From an uncultured Clostridia bacterium (GTDB lineage Bacteria; Bacillota; Clostridia; Christensenellales; Borkfalkiaceae): 32,413 bases of DNA. Below the pieces are notes generated by a model, which was given only the letters and a program-made list of their open reading frames with translations, had not been told where the DNA came from and did no database searches. Positions 1 to 6,326 of this stretch are shown one piece after another; within the stretch, counting starts at the first letter, position 1, and each line of letters opens with the position of its first letter. The stretch covers positions 1 to 32,413 of the forward strand of contig CALZDP010000014.1 in assembly GCA_945638575.1 (NCBI GenBank), in the 5' to 3' direction. The position numbers were made by a program, and so were the translations under genes.

Positions 1-21
1 GTCTATACAAGCGTGCCGCAT

Positions 22-50
22 ACAAAAAGGGAAGTCGAAAGCCTTCCCTT
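22..50 (-). terminator. Intrinsic terminator after tRNA-Ala
   Basis: An 8-bp stem (27-34 with 43-50, AAGGGAAG / CTTCCCTT) with an 8-base loop lies just past the 3' end of the minus-strand tRNA. Read on the minus strand it is followed by five T residues (complement of 24-28). It fits a factor-independent terminator for the tRNA transcript. Confidence 0.65.
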
Positions 51-53
51 GCA

Positions 54-129
54 TGGTGGAGATAAGGGGATTCGAACCCCTGGCCTATGCGTTGCGAACG
101 CATCGCTCTACCAACTGAGCCATACCCCC
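54..129 (-). tRNA. tRNA-Ala (anticodon CGC)
   Basis: The minus strand folds into a full cloverleaf. The acceptor stem begins GGGGGTA, the D arm is standard, the anticodon stem ATGCG/CGCAT encloses the loop TTCGCAA (anticodon CGC, reading GCG codons), and the T arm contains GGTTCGAATCC. The acceptor carries a G3-U70 wobble pair, the known identity element for alanyl-tRNA synthetase. The 3' CCA is encoded (54-56). Fits a single-gene transcript with its own promoter and terminator. Confidence 0.95.
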
Positions 130-171
130 GTATTTATAAGCGGTGTAAATATCTTTACACGCAACGATAAT

Positions 172-200
172 ATAATAAAACTTTTTTTAAGTAATGTCAA
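172..200 (-). promoter_or_regulatory. Sigma-A type promoter of tRNA-Ala
   Basis: On the minus strand, TTGACA (195-200) and TATTAT (172-177) are separated by exactly 17 bases. The sequence upstream of the -35 is rich in A/T tracts, like an UP element. The box lies about 45-70 bases upstream of the tRNA 5' end. Confidence 0.75.
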
Positions 201-264
201 CGTTTTTTATTTTGTTGTTAAAAATTATTTTATTTTAAAAACTACTTTTATACGGAATTTTTTG

Positions 265-293
265 TTGAAACATTTTTTAAAAGGTGTTAATAT
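265..293 (+). promoter_or_regulatory. Putative promoter of the DUF3737 gene
   Basis: TTGAAA (265-270) and TAATAT (288-293) have 17-base spacing. The predicted transcription start (about 300) would lie only two or three bases before the ATG at 303, so the message would be leaderless or nearly so. The region is very A/T-rich, so chance matches are possible. Confidence 0.4.
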
Positions 294-302
294 ATAATTC
301 CT

Positions 303-1160
303 ATGAAAGCAAACAGAAGTAATATATATAAAAATTTGACAGACGGACGAGAAAGAAGTTTATACGGCATAAAAGACGCAATAGTTGAAAATTGCCGTTT
401 TGAAGGAACGGAAGACGGCGAGTCATGTTTGAAAGAGACGTGTAATCTTACCGTAAAAGACTGCTATTTTGGTTTAAGATATCCGCTTTGGCACTGTAAG
501 GACAGCGAAATCATAAATTGCAAGATGCCCGAAACTTGCAGAGCGGCGCTTTGGTATGACCGAAACCTTGAAATCGCAAATCTCGACTGCCATGGAATAA
601 AAGCGATTAGAGAGTGCAAGGGGATAAAGATAAAAGACAGCGTTTTTGTTTCGCCGGAATTTTGTTGGCTTAGTAGTAATATCGAAATTAAGGACGTTAA
701 AGTTACTTCGGAATATCCTTTCTTTAATCTTAAAAATTCCGTCATTGAAAAACTTGATATGACAGGGAAGTATTCCTTTCAGTACACCGAAAATTTAACT
801 GTAACTGACAGCGTATTAGATAGCAAGGATGCCTTTTGGCACAGTAAAAACGTAACGGTTAAAAATTCCGTGGTTAAGGGGGAATACTTAGGCTGGTACA
901 GCAAGAATTTAACCTTAATAAACTGTAAAATAATAGGTACGCAGCCTCTTTGCTATGCGGAAAATCTTAAACTGATAGACTGCACTATGGAAGGTTGTGA
1001 TTTATCTTTTGAAAATTCTATATTGAACGCAGATATTATCGGCAATATAGACAGCGTTAAAAATCCTATCGGTAAAATCGTTGCCGACAGTATCGGCGCA
1101 ATCATAATCGATGAACACACTCGCGGTGAATGTAAAATTACGGAAAGATTAAATAAATGA
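303..1160 (+). CDS. DUF3737 family right-handed beta-helix protein
   Basis: This 285-residue protein matches my recollection of the DUF3737 family, common in gut Firmicutes and of unknown function. The N-terminal signature is present (YGIKDAIVENCRFEG, then DGESCLKE, then GLRYPLWHC). The rest is a run of short imperfect repeats of the form (S/N)-hydrophobic-x-(V/I)-x-(D/N)-(S/C), typical of the rungs of a parallel beta-helix as in pectate lyases. There is no signal peptide or membrane segment, so it is probably cytosolic. The ATG is the only start that keeps the conserved N terminus. The nearest purine-rich ribosome binding site (AAAGGTG, 280-286) is about 16 bases upstream, which is too far, so initiation may be leaderless. 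It stands alone and converges on the rlmI-like gene. Confidence 0.85.
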   Translation: MKANRSNIYKNLTDGRERSLYGIKDAIVENCRFEGTEDGESCLKETCNLTVKDCYFGLRYPLWHCKDSEIINCKMPETCRAALWYDRNLEIANLDCHGIKAIRECKGIKIKDSVFVSPEFCWLSSNIEIKDVKVTSEYPFFNLKNSVIEKLDMTGKYSFQYTENLTVTDSVLDSKDAFWHSKNVTVKNSVVKGEYLGWYSKNLTLINCKIIGTQPLCYAENLKLIDCTMEGCDLSFENSILNADIIGNIDSVKNPIGKIVADSIGAIIIDEHTRGECKITERLNK

Positions 1161-1171
1161 TAACATATTAT

Positions 1172-1206
1172 AAAATGCGCTTGCAAAATTTTGCAAGTGC
1201 ATTTTT
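1172..1206. terminator. Bidirectional terminator between convergent genes
   Basis: An 18-base perfect palindrome (CTTGCAAAATTTTGCAAG, 1180-1197) is extended by AAAATGC on the left and GCATTTTT on the right. It thus has a T tract in both directions and sits between the converging DUF3737 and rRNA methyltransferase genes. Confidence 0.75.
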
Positions 1207-1214
1207 ACTTGTGC

Positions 1215-2384
1215 TTAATCTATTTGCATTATAAAAAATTTAAGATATGAAGATTCTTCTTCCGAAAGTAACGAAGGGTGGTCGAGGCACTGTATTTTTT
1301 CCTCTAAAACCTTAACGCGTCTGCCGGCGTTTTTGCTTGATTCGGTAAGCATTCTTCTGAAAACCGCTTGACTTATGAAGTGGGTGCAAGAAGAAGAAAC
1401 CAAAATTCCGCCATGCTTTAAAAGTTTCATAGCAAGGATGTTTATGTCCTTATAACCATTGTACGCATTTTTGACTTCGCTTACGCTTTTACAAAAGGCA
1501 GGTGGGTCTAAAACTATTAAATCAAAGATTTTGCCTTGGCTTTTATATTCTCTTAATTTTTCAAAAACATCACATTCGACAGTTTTTATATTAGTTAACC
1601 CGTTAAGTTTGGCGTTAACTTCTACGCACTTTAAGGCTTGCTTTGAAATATCGAGGGCGTAAACCTTTTGTGCGCCTGCAATCGCTGCGTTTAATGAAAA
1701 TCCGCCTGCATTACAAAAACAGTCAAGTACGGTTTTGTCCTTTGAATATCTTCTTAAAGCCAATCTGTTAAGTTTTTGGTCGAGAAAATATCCTGTTTTT
1801 TGACCGTTAAGTAGGTCAATTTCGATTTTAAGTCCGTTTTCGTAAACTTGTACGGTTTCGACGTTTTCCCCGTAAATTATCCCTTTAAACGGCTGTAAAC
1901 CTTCCTTTTTACGAACTTCTGCGTCACTTCTTTCCACGATGGTTTTAGGATTAAAATGCTCTTTTAAACACTCGAGGATAACATCCTTTTTTAATTCCAT
2001 GCCAAGGGTTAAAAACTGTACGGATAAAACGTCGTTAAACCTGTCTACTATAAGACCGGGAAGATAATCGCTTTCGGAAAAAACAACTCGATAGCAGTTA
2101 TCGGTCAGGTAATTTTTGCGCATTTCATCTGCGTATTTTATTCGACTTAAAAAAAGTTCTTTATCATCGACGCTATCATTGAAAATGAAAAGGCGAACCA
2201 AAATTTTGGATAAATGGTTTATATAGCCTTTGCCGATAAACCTTCCGTCAAAGGAACAAACCGTTGCCAAACTTCCGTTTTTGTCTTTACCTTCGATTTT
2301 GTAAACTTCGTTTGCGTAAATCCAAGTTTTGCCGTTTACAAATTCTTTTTCCTCGTTCTTTTTTAAAATAACAGTGTAACCCAT
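1215..2384 (-). CDS. rlmI: RlmI-type 23S rRNA (cytosine-C5) methyltransferase
   Basis: The 389-residue protein is a class I SAM-dependent RNA methyltransferase of the RlmI/YccW group, which methylates a cytosine of 23S rRNA (C1962 in E. coli). Residues 1-75 look like the N-terminal PUA RNA-binding domain. The SAM-binding motif I is VLDCFCNAGGFS (about 219-230), the acidic motif II is YALDIS (242-247), motif IV is VLDPPAF (291-297), and SSCTHF (331-336) carries the candidate catalytic Cys333. The length is normal for the family. The ATG has a well-placed AAAGGTA ribosome binding site. Monocistronic as far as can be seen. Related RlmI/RlmK-like enzymes share this layout, so the exact target base is inferred. 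Confidence 0.88.
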   Translation of the reverse strand: MGYTVILKKNEEKEFVNGKTWIYANEVYKIEGKDKNGSLATVCSFDGRFIGKGYINHLSKILVRLFIFNDSVDDKELFLSRIKYADEMRKNYLTDNCYRVVFSESDYLPGLIVDRFNDVLSVQFLTLGMELKKDVILECLKEHFNPKTIVERSDAEVRKKEGLQPFKGIIYGENVETVQVYENGLKIEIDLLNGQKTGYFLDQKLNRLALRRYSKDKTVLDCFCNAGGFSLNAAIAGAQKVYALDISKQALKCVEVNAKLNGLTNIKTVECDVFEKLREYKSQGKIFDLIVLDPPAFCKSVSEVKNAYNGYKDINILAMKLLKHGGILVSSSCTHFISQAVFRRMLTESSKNAGRRVKVLEEKIQCLDHPSLLSEEESSYLKFFIMQID

Positions 2385-2492
2385 AACTTTACCTTTTTGT
2401 TTTAAGAGTTATATATTGAATAATAGCATATTTTTTTAAACTTTCAAAGCGATAATGAAGAATTGACATTATTTTTGTGAAATATTAAAAAA

Positions 2493-2519
2493 TTAGCACT
2501 CTTTACTTGACATTGCTAA
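2493..2519 (+). promoter_or_regulatory. CIRCE-like operator (HrcA site) upstream of htpG
   Basis: The left half TTAGCACTC (2493-2501) is identical to the CIRCE half-site. A 9-base spacer, exactly the CIRCE spacing, leads to CATTGCTAA (2511-2519), which differs from the GAGTGCTAA half-site at three of nine bases. The two arms are complementary at 7 of 9 positions. The element overlaps the -35 box of the htpG promoter, where HrcA would block RNA polymerase. Confidence 0.7.
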
Positions 2520-2535
2520 TTTTTAAGACTATGAT
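2507..2535 (+). promoter_or_regulatory. Sigma-A type promoter of htpG
   Basis: TTGACA (2507-2512, perfect) and TATGAT (2530-2535) are separated by 17 bases, about 45-75 bases before the htpG start. The ribosome binding site is AAAGGAG, 2569-2575. Confidence 0.8.
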
Positions 2536-2581
2536 AATGGCGTAATAAAAACCCGACAGTTTCGGGAAAGGAGTATTTGTT

Positions 2582-4486
2582 ATGAAAAAATTTAAAACCG
2601 AATCCAAAAGAATGTTGGACTTGGTAATTAACTCTATTTACACCAACAGAGAAATTTTCTTAAGGGAACTTCTTTCAAACGCAAGCGACGCAATAGACAA
2701 ATTGTATTATAAAGGTTTGACTGAAGGCTTGACAGGTCTTACTAGAGATGACTTTTATATTAAAATCGATTTAGATAAAGACAACAGAACCCTTAAAATT
2801 ACCGATAACGGTATCGGTATGACTTCAGAAGAACTTGAAAACAACTTGGGCACCATCGCAAAAAGCGGTTCTTTTGACTTCAAAAACGGAAACGAAAACA
2901 AGGATATCGATATAATAGGTCAATTCGGCGTAGGATTTTATTCCGCGTTTATGGTTGCTAAAAGGGTAGAAGTTCTATCGAAGGCTTACGGTAACGATAA
3001 GGCTTATTTATGGGCTTCCGAAGGCGCAGACGGTTACGAAGTTACCGAAAGCCAAAAGGAAACCTGCGGTACCGAAATCACCCTTTATTTAAAGGACGAC
3101 GAGGGCGAAGAAAGTTACAAAGAATTTGTCGAAGAATATAAGATTAAAGACCTTGTCAAAAAGTATTCCGATTACATCAGATATCCTATAAAAATGCTTG
3201 TAACCACCTACGAGTACGACGATAAAGAGGACTGCTGCGACGAATGTCATGACGAAACTTGCGAACATGAACATGAGCACGAACACAAACATAGCGAGCC
3301 TAAAGAAGTTAAAAAAGAACAGGTATTGAATTCCATGACCCCCGTATGGCGCAAGACCAAGGCGGAATTAAAGGAAAACGAATATGAAAACTTCTATAAA
3401 GATGAGTTTTATGATGCGCAAAATCCGTTAAAATGTATTTACACTTCGGCGGAAGGCGCTGTCGATTATAAAGCACTTTTGTTTATACCTAAGACTATAC
3501 CGTATAACTATTATTCAAAAAATTACGAGAAAGGGCTTAAACTGTACACTGCGGGCGTAATGATTACGGATAAGTGTTCGGACCTTTTACCCGATTACTT
3601 TAACTTTGTAAAAGGTATTGTCGACAGCGAAGTTACTCTTAATATCTCAAGAGAAACCGTACAGCAAAACAGACAACTCAAAGCCATTAAAAACAGCCTT
3701 GAAAAGAAGATTAAAAGCGAACTTTTGTCCATGCAAAAGAACGAAAGAGATAAATACGAAGAGTTTTTCGATAACTTCGGTCTGTCGCTTAAGTACGGCA
3801 TCTATTCTTCTTTCGGCATGAATAACGATAACCTTGTTGATCTTATCATGTTTAAATCCGCAAAAAGCGGTAAATACGTAACCTTCCAAGAATACGTTGA
3901 TAACATGTCCGAAGGACAGAAATCCATTTATTATGCTACCGGTAAAACGGTAGAAGCCTGCAAGGCGCTTCCTAAACTTGAAGCGGTTTTGGATAAAGGT
4001 TACGACGTGCTTTGTTTGACTGAGGACGTTGATGAGTTCTGCGTAAAAATGCTTGTTAAATACAAGGATTTTGAATTTAAGTCTTACGAAACCGAGGACG
4101 TCGGTTCGGACGTCGGCGCAGAAATCGATAAAGACGTTGAAACTGCCGTTATGGAAGTTTTAAAGGATAAAATCGTTAAAGTAAAACTTTCTCAAAATCT
4201 TAAAAATCACCCTGTAAGTCTTACCAGCGAAGGAGATTTGTCTATCGAGATGGAAAAAGTTTTTGCAAAAATGCCCAATGTAAATCAACCTATGAAGGCT
4301 AAAAAGGTGCTTGAAATTAACGCTAATCACCCCGTATATGCAAAACTGTCGGAACTTTGCAATTCCGATAAAGAAAAATTTAATGATTTGGTAAGCGTTT
4401 TATTTGATCAAGCCTGCTTAATTTCAGGACTTGAAGTTGAAGATATTACAGGACTTACGGATAAAATCTTTAATTTAATAGTTTAA
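2582..4486 (+). CDS. htpG: Molecular chaperone HtpG (Hsp90 family)
   Basis: ATP-dependent cytosolic chaperone of 634 residues, about ten longer than E. coli HtpG. The N-terminal GHKL ATPase domain shows the hallmark INSIYTNREIFLRELLSNAS (16-35), DNGIGM (75-80) and GQFGVGFYSAF (113-123), with catalytic Glu29 and Asn33 in place. The middle domain includes PVWRKTKAEL and the ISRETVQQNRQL segment with the conserved catalytic-loop Arg. A C-terminal dimerisation domain follows. The unusual part is the linker joining N and M domains (about 210-245): it holds CCDEC, a further Cys at 227 and a run of alternating Glu-His up to His237. Transcribed alone from a consensus promoter overlapped by a CIRCE-like site, and closed by a strong terminator. 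Confidence 0.97.
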   Translation: MKKFKTESKRMLDLVINSIYTNREIFLRELLSNASDAIDKLYYKGLTEGLTGLTRDDFYIKIDLDKDNRTLKITDNGIGMTSEELENNLGTIAKSGSFDFKNGNENKDIDIIGQFGVGFYSAFMVAKRVEVLSKAYGNDKAYLWASEGADGYEVTESQKETCGTEITLYLKDDEGEESYKEFVEEYKIKDLVKKYSDYIRYPIKMLVTTYEYDDKEDCCDECHDETCEHEHEHEHKHSEPKEVKKEQVLNSMTPVWRKTKAELKENEYENFYKDEFYDAQNPLKCIYTSAEGAVDYKALLFIPKTIPYNYYSKNYEKGLKLYTAGVMITDKCSDLLPDYFNFVKGIVDSEVTLNISRETVQQNRQLKAIKNSLEKKIKSELLSMQKNERDKYEEFFDNFGLSLKYGIYSSFGMNNDNLVDLIMFKSAKSGKYVTFQEYVDNMSEGQKSIYYATGKTVEACKALPKLEAVLDKGYDVLCLTEDVDEFCVKMLVKYKDFEFKSYETEDVGSDVGAEIDKDVETAVMEVLKDKIVKVKLSQNLKNHPVSLTSEGDLSIEMEKVFAKMPNVNQPMKAKKVLEINANHPVYAKLSELCNSDKEKFNDLVSVLFDQACLISGLEVEDITGLTDKIFNLIV

Positions 4487-4491
4487 TTTTA

Positions 4492-4531
4492 AAAAAGAAG
4501 CCCGACGACAAGTGCCGTCGGGCTTCTTTTT
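4492..4531. terminator. Terminator after htpG, probably shared with the convergent small gene
   Basis: A 13-bp GC-rich stem (AAGAAGCCCGACG pairing with CGTCGGGCTTCTT) with a short loop is flanked by A residues on the left and T residues on the right. It can therefore stop transcription from htpG and from the small minus-strand gene whose stop codon lies at 4530-4532. Confidence 0.9.
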
Positions 4532-4679
4532 AAGTTGATAAAGTCTCGTTTTGTGATTGGCAAGCGCAAGACGTTGTGGTTAACAGCGCCAAAAGCAAAA
4601 ACAGTTGAGTTGAAGTTATCGTTCCGTTAGTTGTCAAAAGGAATAAAAGTGCAACCAGCGTAAGATTTGTCGATGACAT
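4530..4679 (-). CDS. Small hydrophobic protein of 49 residues, unknown function
   Basis: A short open frame starts with ATG 5 bases after a perfect GGAGG ribosome binding site (4684-4688 on the plus strand as CCTCC). It ends at the edge of a terminator hairpin, so it has every mark of a translated gene despite its size. The product has two Leu-rich hydrophobic stretches (about residues 6-15 and 26-33) separated by a Thr/Asn/Gly turn, and a C-terminal Cys-Ala-Cys (38-40) before a polar tail. It is probably membrane-associated. It is divergent from the ArsR-family gene and shares its upstream region, including a 14-bp palindrome between its -10-like region and its start, so it may be regulated by that protein. 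I cannot assign a function. Confidence 0.65.
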   Translation of the reverse strand: MSSTNLTLVALLFLLTTNGTITSTQLFLLLALLTTTSCACQSQNETLST

Positions 4680-4696
4680 AGATTCCTCCGATAATT

Positions 4697-4710
4697 TCGA
4701 TATATATCGA
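4697..4710. promoter_or_regulatory. 14-bp perfect palindrome, candidate operator
   Basis: TCGATATATATCGA is self-complementary over all 14 bases. It lies in the divergent region between the 49-residue ORF and the ArsR-family gene, about 18 bases upstream of the small ORF start. That is where a winged-helix dimer could block its transcription. Function is inferred from position and symmetry only. Confidence 0.4.
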
Positions 4711-4753
4711 CTTTATAATACAATATGCGTTACGAGCGGCATATATGAACAGA

Positions 4754-4782
4754 TTGACAATTATTGAAAATCGCATTATAAT
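4754..4782 (+). promoter_or_regulatory. Consensus promoter of the ArsR-family gene
   Basis: TTGACA (4754-4759) and TATAAT (4777-4782) both match the sigma-A consensus perfectly with 17-base spacing. The ribosome binding site AAGGTGG follows at 4800-4806. Confidence 0.9.
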
Positions 4783-4811
4783 TATTATATAAATTTAATC
4801 AAGGTGGAAAC

Positions 4812-5150
4812 ATGAATAATTTACTGTTGCTCGACAAAAGAACGCAAACGCTTGTCGAGGATTATGTTCCTACTAATGAAATGCTTATTGAACTTGTTAA
4901 CTTTTTCTCTATATTTTCGGACGTTACAAGGCTGAAAATTATATCTGCGTTGGCGATTACGGAAATGTGCGTTACAGATATTTCAAGAACTCTTGCACTT
5001 AATCAAACTACCGTAAGTCATCAGTTAAGGCTGTTGAAAAATTACGGGGCGGTCGACACAAGACGGGACGGAAAGATTATTTTTTATTCTCTTAAGCACG
5101 AACTTTTGAACGATGTTTTACTTAAAGGCGTGGAATTTTTAGGGTATTAA
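4812..5150 (+). CDS. ArsR/SmtB family winged-helix regulator
   Basis: A 112-residue single-domain transcription factor. The winged helix-turn-helix spans about residues 30-95: SDVTRLKIISAL, then the recognition helix LNQTTVSHQLRLLKNYG (63-79) and a basic wing RRDGKIIFYSL. It binds DNA as a dimer, and metal- or thiol-sensing members release it on ligand binding. The alpha-3 metal motif of ArsR (ELCVCDL) is only partly kept: EMCVTDI has one Cys (53), the second being Thr55, and the alpha-5 site is incomplete. The ligand is therefore unclear and may not be a metal. It has a consensus promoter, a terminator right after the gene, and is divergent from the 49-residue ORF. Confidence 0.85.
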   Translation: MNNLLLLDKRTQTLVEDYVPTNEMLIELVNFFSIFSDVTRLKIISALAITEMCVTDISRTLALNQTTVSHQLRLLKNYGAVDTRRDGKIIFYSLKHELLNDVLLKGVEFLGY

Positions 5151-5183
5151 GTTTTTTAACGTTAAATAACGCTAAGTAAAATA

Positions 5184-5219
5184 CGGTGTCGCAATTTTGC
5201 GACACCGCGATTTTTATTT
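5184..5219 (+). terminator. Intrinsic terminator after the ArsR-family gene
   Basis: A 9-bp stem CGGTGTCGC / GCGACACCG (5184-5192 with 5199-5207), a 6-base loop, then CGA and a T tract. It also lies just beyond the stop of the minus-strand cysteine-rich gene but has no matching T tract in that direction. Confidence 0.85.
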
Positions 5220-5256
5220 GCGACGAGTAAACTTTAAAAAATTAGATTAATAAAGT

Positions 5257-5475
5257 CTATTTACAGCCGCATCCGCCGAAGTTGTTACCGCCACCGCCGA
5301 TATGGGGCTTTTTGTCTTGACAGTTGCATAAAAGCAGCACTATTAAAATCGGTAATAAACATTCGCAACCGCAGATTTTATCAAACAAACCTTTTACACA
5401 GCCGCCTTGGCAGCATAAAAGCAGAATTATGAGTATGTAAAGATAACAGCAATTGTTGTTGAAGCAATTAAGCAT
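5257..5475 (-). CDS. Small cysteine-rich hydrophobic protein, unknown function
   Basis: A 72-residue protein with 13 cysteines (18 percent), arranged as N-terminal C4/C9/C10, a hydrophobic stretch (11-20) ending in CC, then C26, CGCEC (35-39), a second hydrophobic stretch (40-49) ending in CNC, and a Gly-rich tail ending GGCGCK. Two short hydrophobic segments capped by cysteines suggest a membrane-bound or assembled surface or coat-like protein. Similar high-cysteine small proteins occur in Clostridia but I know of no defined function. The start is well supported by AGGAGA six bases upstream of the ATG. Its layout (two Leu-rich stretches, each near Cys pairs) resembles the 49-residue ORF on the other side of the ArsR-family gene. 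Confidence 0.7.
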   Translation of the reverse strand: MLNCFNNNCCYLYILIILLLCCQGGCVKGLFDKICGCECLLPILIVLLLCNCQDKKPHIGGGGNNFGGCGCK

Positions 5476-5498
5476 AAAATTCTCCTGTAATTTGGAAT

Positions 5499-5512
5499 CA
5501 GCCGTTCGGCTG
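5499..5512 (-). repeat. Short inverted repeat in the leader of the Cys-rich gene
   Basis: CAGCCG-TT-CGGCTG, a 6-bp inverted repeat with a two-base centre, lies about 25 bases upstream of the start codon of the 72-residue protein. It could be an operator or a small hairpin in the message. No clear promoter is visible upstream on the minus strand. Confidence 0.35.
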
Positions 5513-5566
5513 TCATTACATATTACGGATTTAAAAATTAAAATGTTACAAAGGGTTTATATTCGT

Positions 5567-5595
5567 TTGCTAAAAGCAATAAAATATACTAAAAT
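5567..5595 (+). promoter_or_regulatory. Promoter of the panT-coaX-ispG operon
   Basis: TTGCTA (5567-5572) and TAAAAT (5590-5595) have a 17-base spacer. The expected start near 5602 puts the 5' end of the transcript at the base of the first leader hairpin. Confidence 0.65.
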
Positions 5596-5604
5596 ATAGA
5601 AGTA

Positions 5605-5675
5605 ATCTCACCGAATATCGGGAGATATAATAATTTTTTTATTTTTTGCAACAGATATTCCCTCAAGGAAATCTG
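5605..5675 (+). promoter_or_regulatory. Structured leader: tandem bulged-A hairpins upstream of panT
   Basis: Hairpin 1 (5605-5626): ATCTC, bulged A5610, CCGA, loop ATA, TCGG, GAGAT. Hairpin 2 (5652-5675): CAGAT, bulged A5657, TTCC, loop CTCAA, GGAA, ATCTG. Both have a 5-bp lower stem, one unpaired A on the 5' side and a 4-bp upper stem. A T-rich stretch lies between them. The second ends three bases before the ribosome binding site. The layout recalls the pan RNA motif, described as paired stem-loops with bulged adenosines ahead of pantothenate genes; this comparison is from memory. Confidence 0.5.
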
Positions 5676-5688
5676 ATTGGAGGTTTTT

Positions 5689-6324
5689 ATGAATGGTGAA
5701 GAAAATTCACGCGTAAGTTTTAAGGAGCGTTACTTTACTGCAAAAAACATCACGTATTTTGCAATTTTGTTAGCGCTCGTTATTGTTTTGCAGATGTTTG
5801 GCGCCGCTTTTAAAATTGGCGGAACTTCCCTTAACTTCGTGCTTGTGCCGGTCGTGCTTTGCGGTATGATTTTAGGGCCATACTCCGCTTGTTTGTTGGG
5901 GTTTATATCCGGCCTAATCATTTATTTGCAAGGGGTTTTCGGTGCAGACGCCTTTACGGCAATACTTATTAACGATCACCCCGTTATTACGGCGATAGTT
6001 TGCCTCGGTAAAGGTGCAATGTGCGGACTTGTCGCAGGATTTGCCTACAAACTTATTGCCAAAAAGAACAGTTTTGCGGCGTCCTTTGTGGCTTCTGCGC
6101 TTTGCCCGACGGTAAATACCGCTTTGTTTATTATCGGCGCGTTGTTTATGAGCGATACCATATCGACTAATTTTTTGGAGAGCGGTGAAACGGTTATTTA
6201 CTTTTTGGTAATTGTTTGCGCAGGAATAAATTATTTAGTGGAACTTGCAATAAACCTTATTTGCGCGCCTGCCGTATTAAAAATTAAACAAGTAATAGAA
6301 AAAACTATAAAATCAAGAGGGTAA
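5689..6324 (+). CDS. panT: ECF transporter S component, probably for pantothenate
   Basis: The 211-residue protein is an integral membrane substrate-binding (S) component of an energy-coupling-factor vitamin transporter. About six hydrophobic helices are visible, and the first carries the AxxxA motif (Ala25, Ala29) that S components use to dock on EcfT. The ATPases and EcfT are not in the window, as expected for group II systems with a shared energising module. Substrate is inferred from context: the next gene, two bases on, is pantothenate kinase, so import would feed coenzyme A synthesis directly. I chose ATG at 5689, five bases after GGAGG; a longer frame from TTG at 5677 begins inside that site. 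A related vitamin S component is the main alternative. Confidence 0.75.
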   Translation: MNGEENSRVSFKERYFTAKNITYFAILLALVIVLQMFGAAFKIGGTSLNFVLVPVVLCGMILGPYSACLLGFISGLIIYLQGVFGADAFTAILINDHPVITAIVCLGKGAMCGLVAGFAYKLIAKKNSFAASFVASALCPTVNTALFIIGALFMSDTISTNFLESGETVIYFLVIVCAGINYLVELAINLICAPAVLKIKQVIEKTIKSRG

Positions 6325-6326
6325 AT

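Noticed and set aside
13..297. Plus-strand open frame of 94 codons across the tRNA-Ala gene
   Set aside because: It runs antisense through the tRNA and its promoter, has no ribosome binding site, and its first third is simply the complement of the tRNA.
3089..3292. Minus-strand hydrophobic open frame inside htpG
   Set aside because: It is the complement of the acidic and His-rich linker codons of htpG, with no start signals of its own.
4812..5150. An arsenic resistance operon around the ArsR-family gene
   Set aside because: No arsB, arsC or acr3 lies nearby, and the regulator lacks the second cysteine of the ArsR metal motif.
5677..5688. TTG start giving four more residues on the ECF S component
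   Set aside because: The TTG overlaps the GGAGG ribosome binding site that serves the ATG at 5689. The same logic removed the TTG at 10340 (nusA) and the GTG at 26084 (galM).
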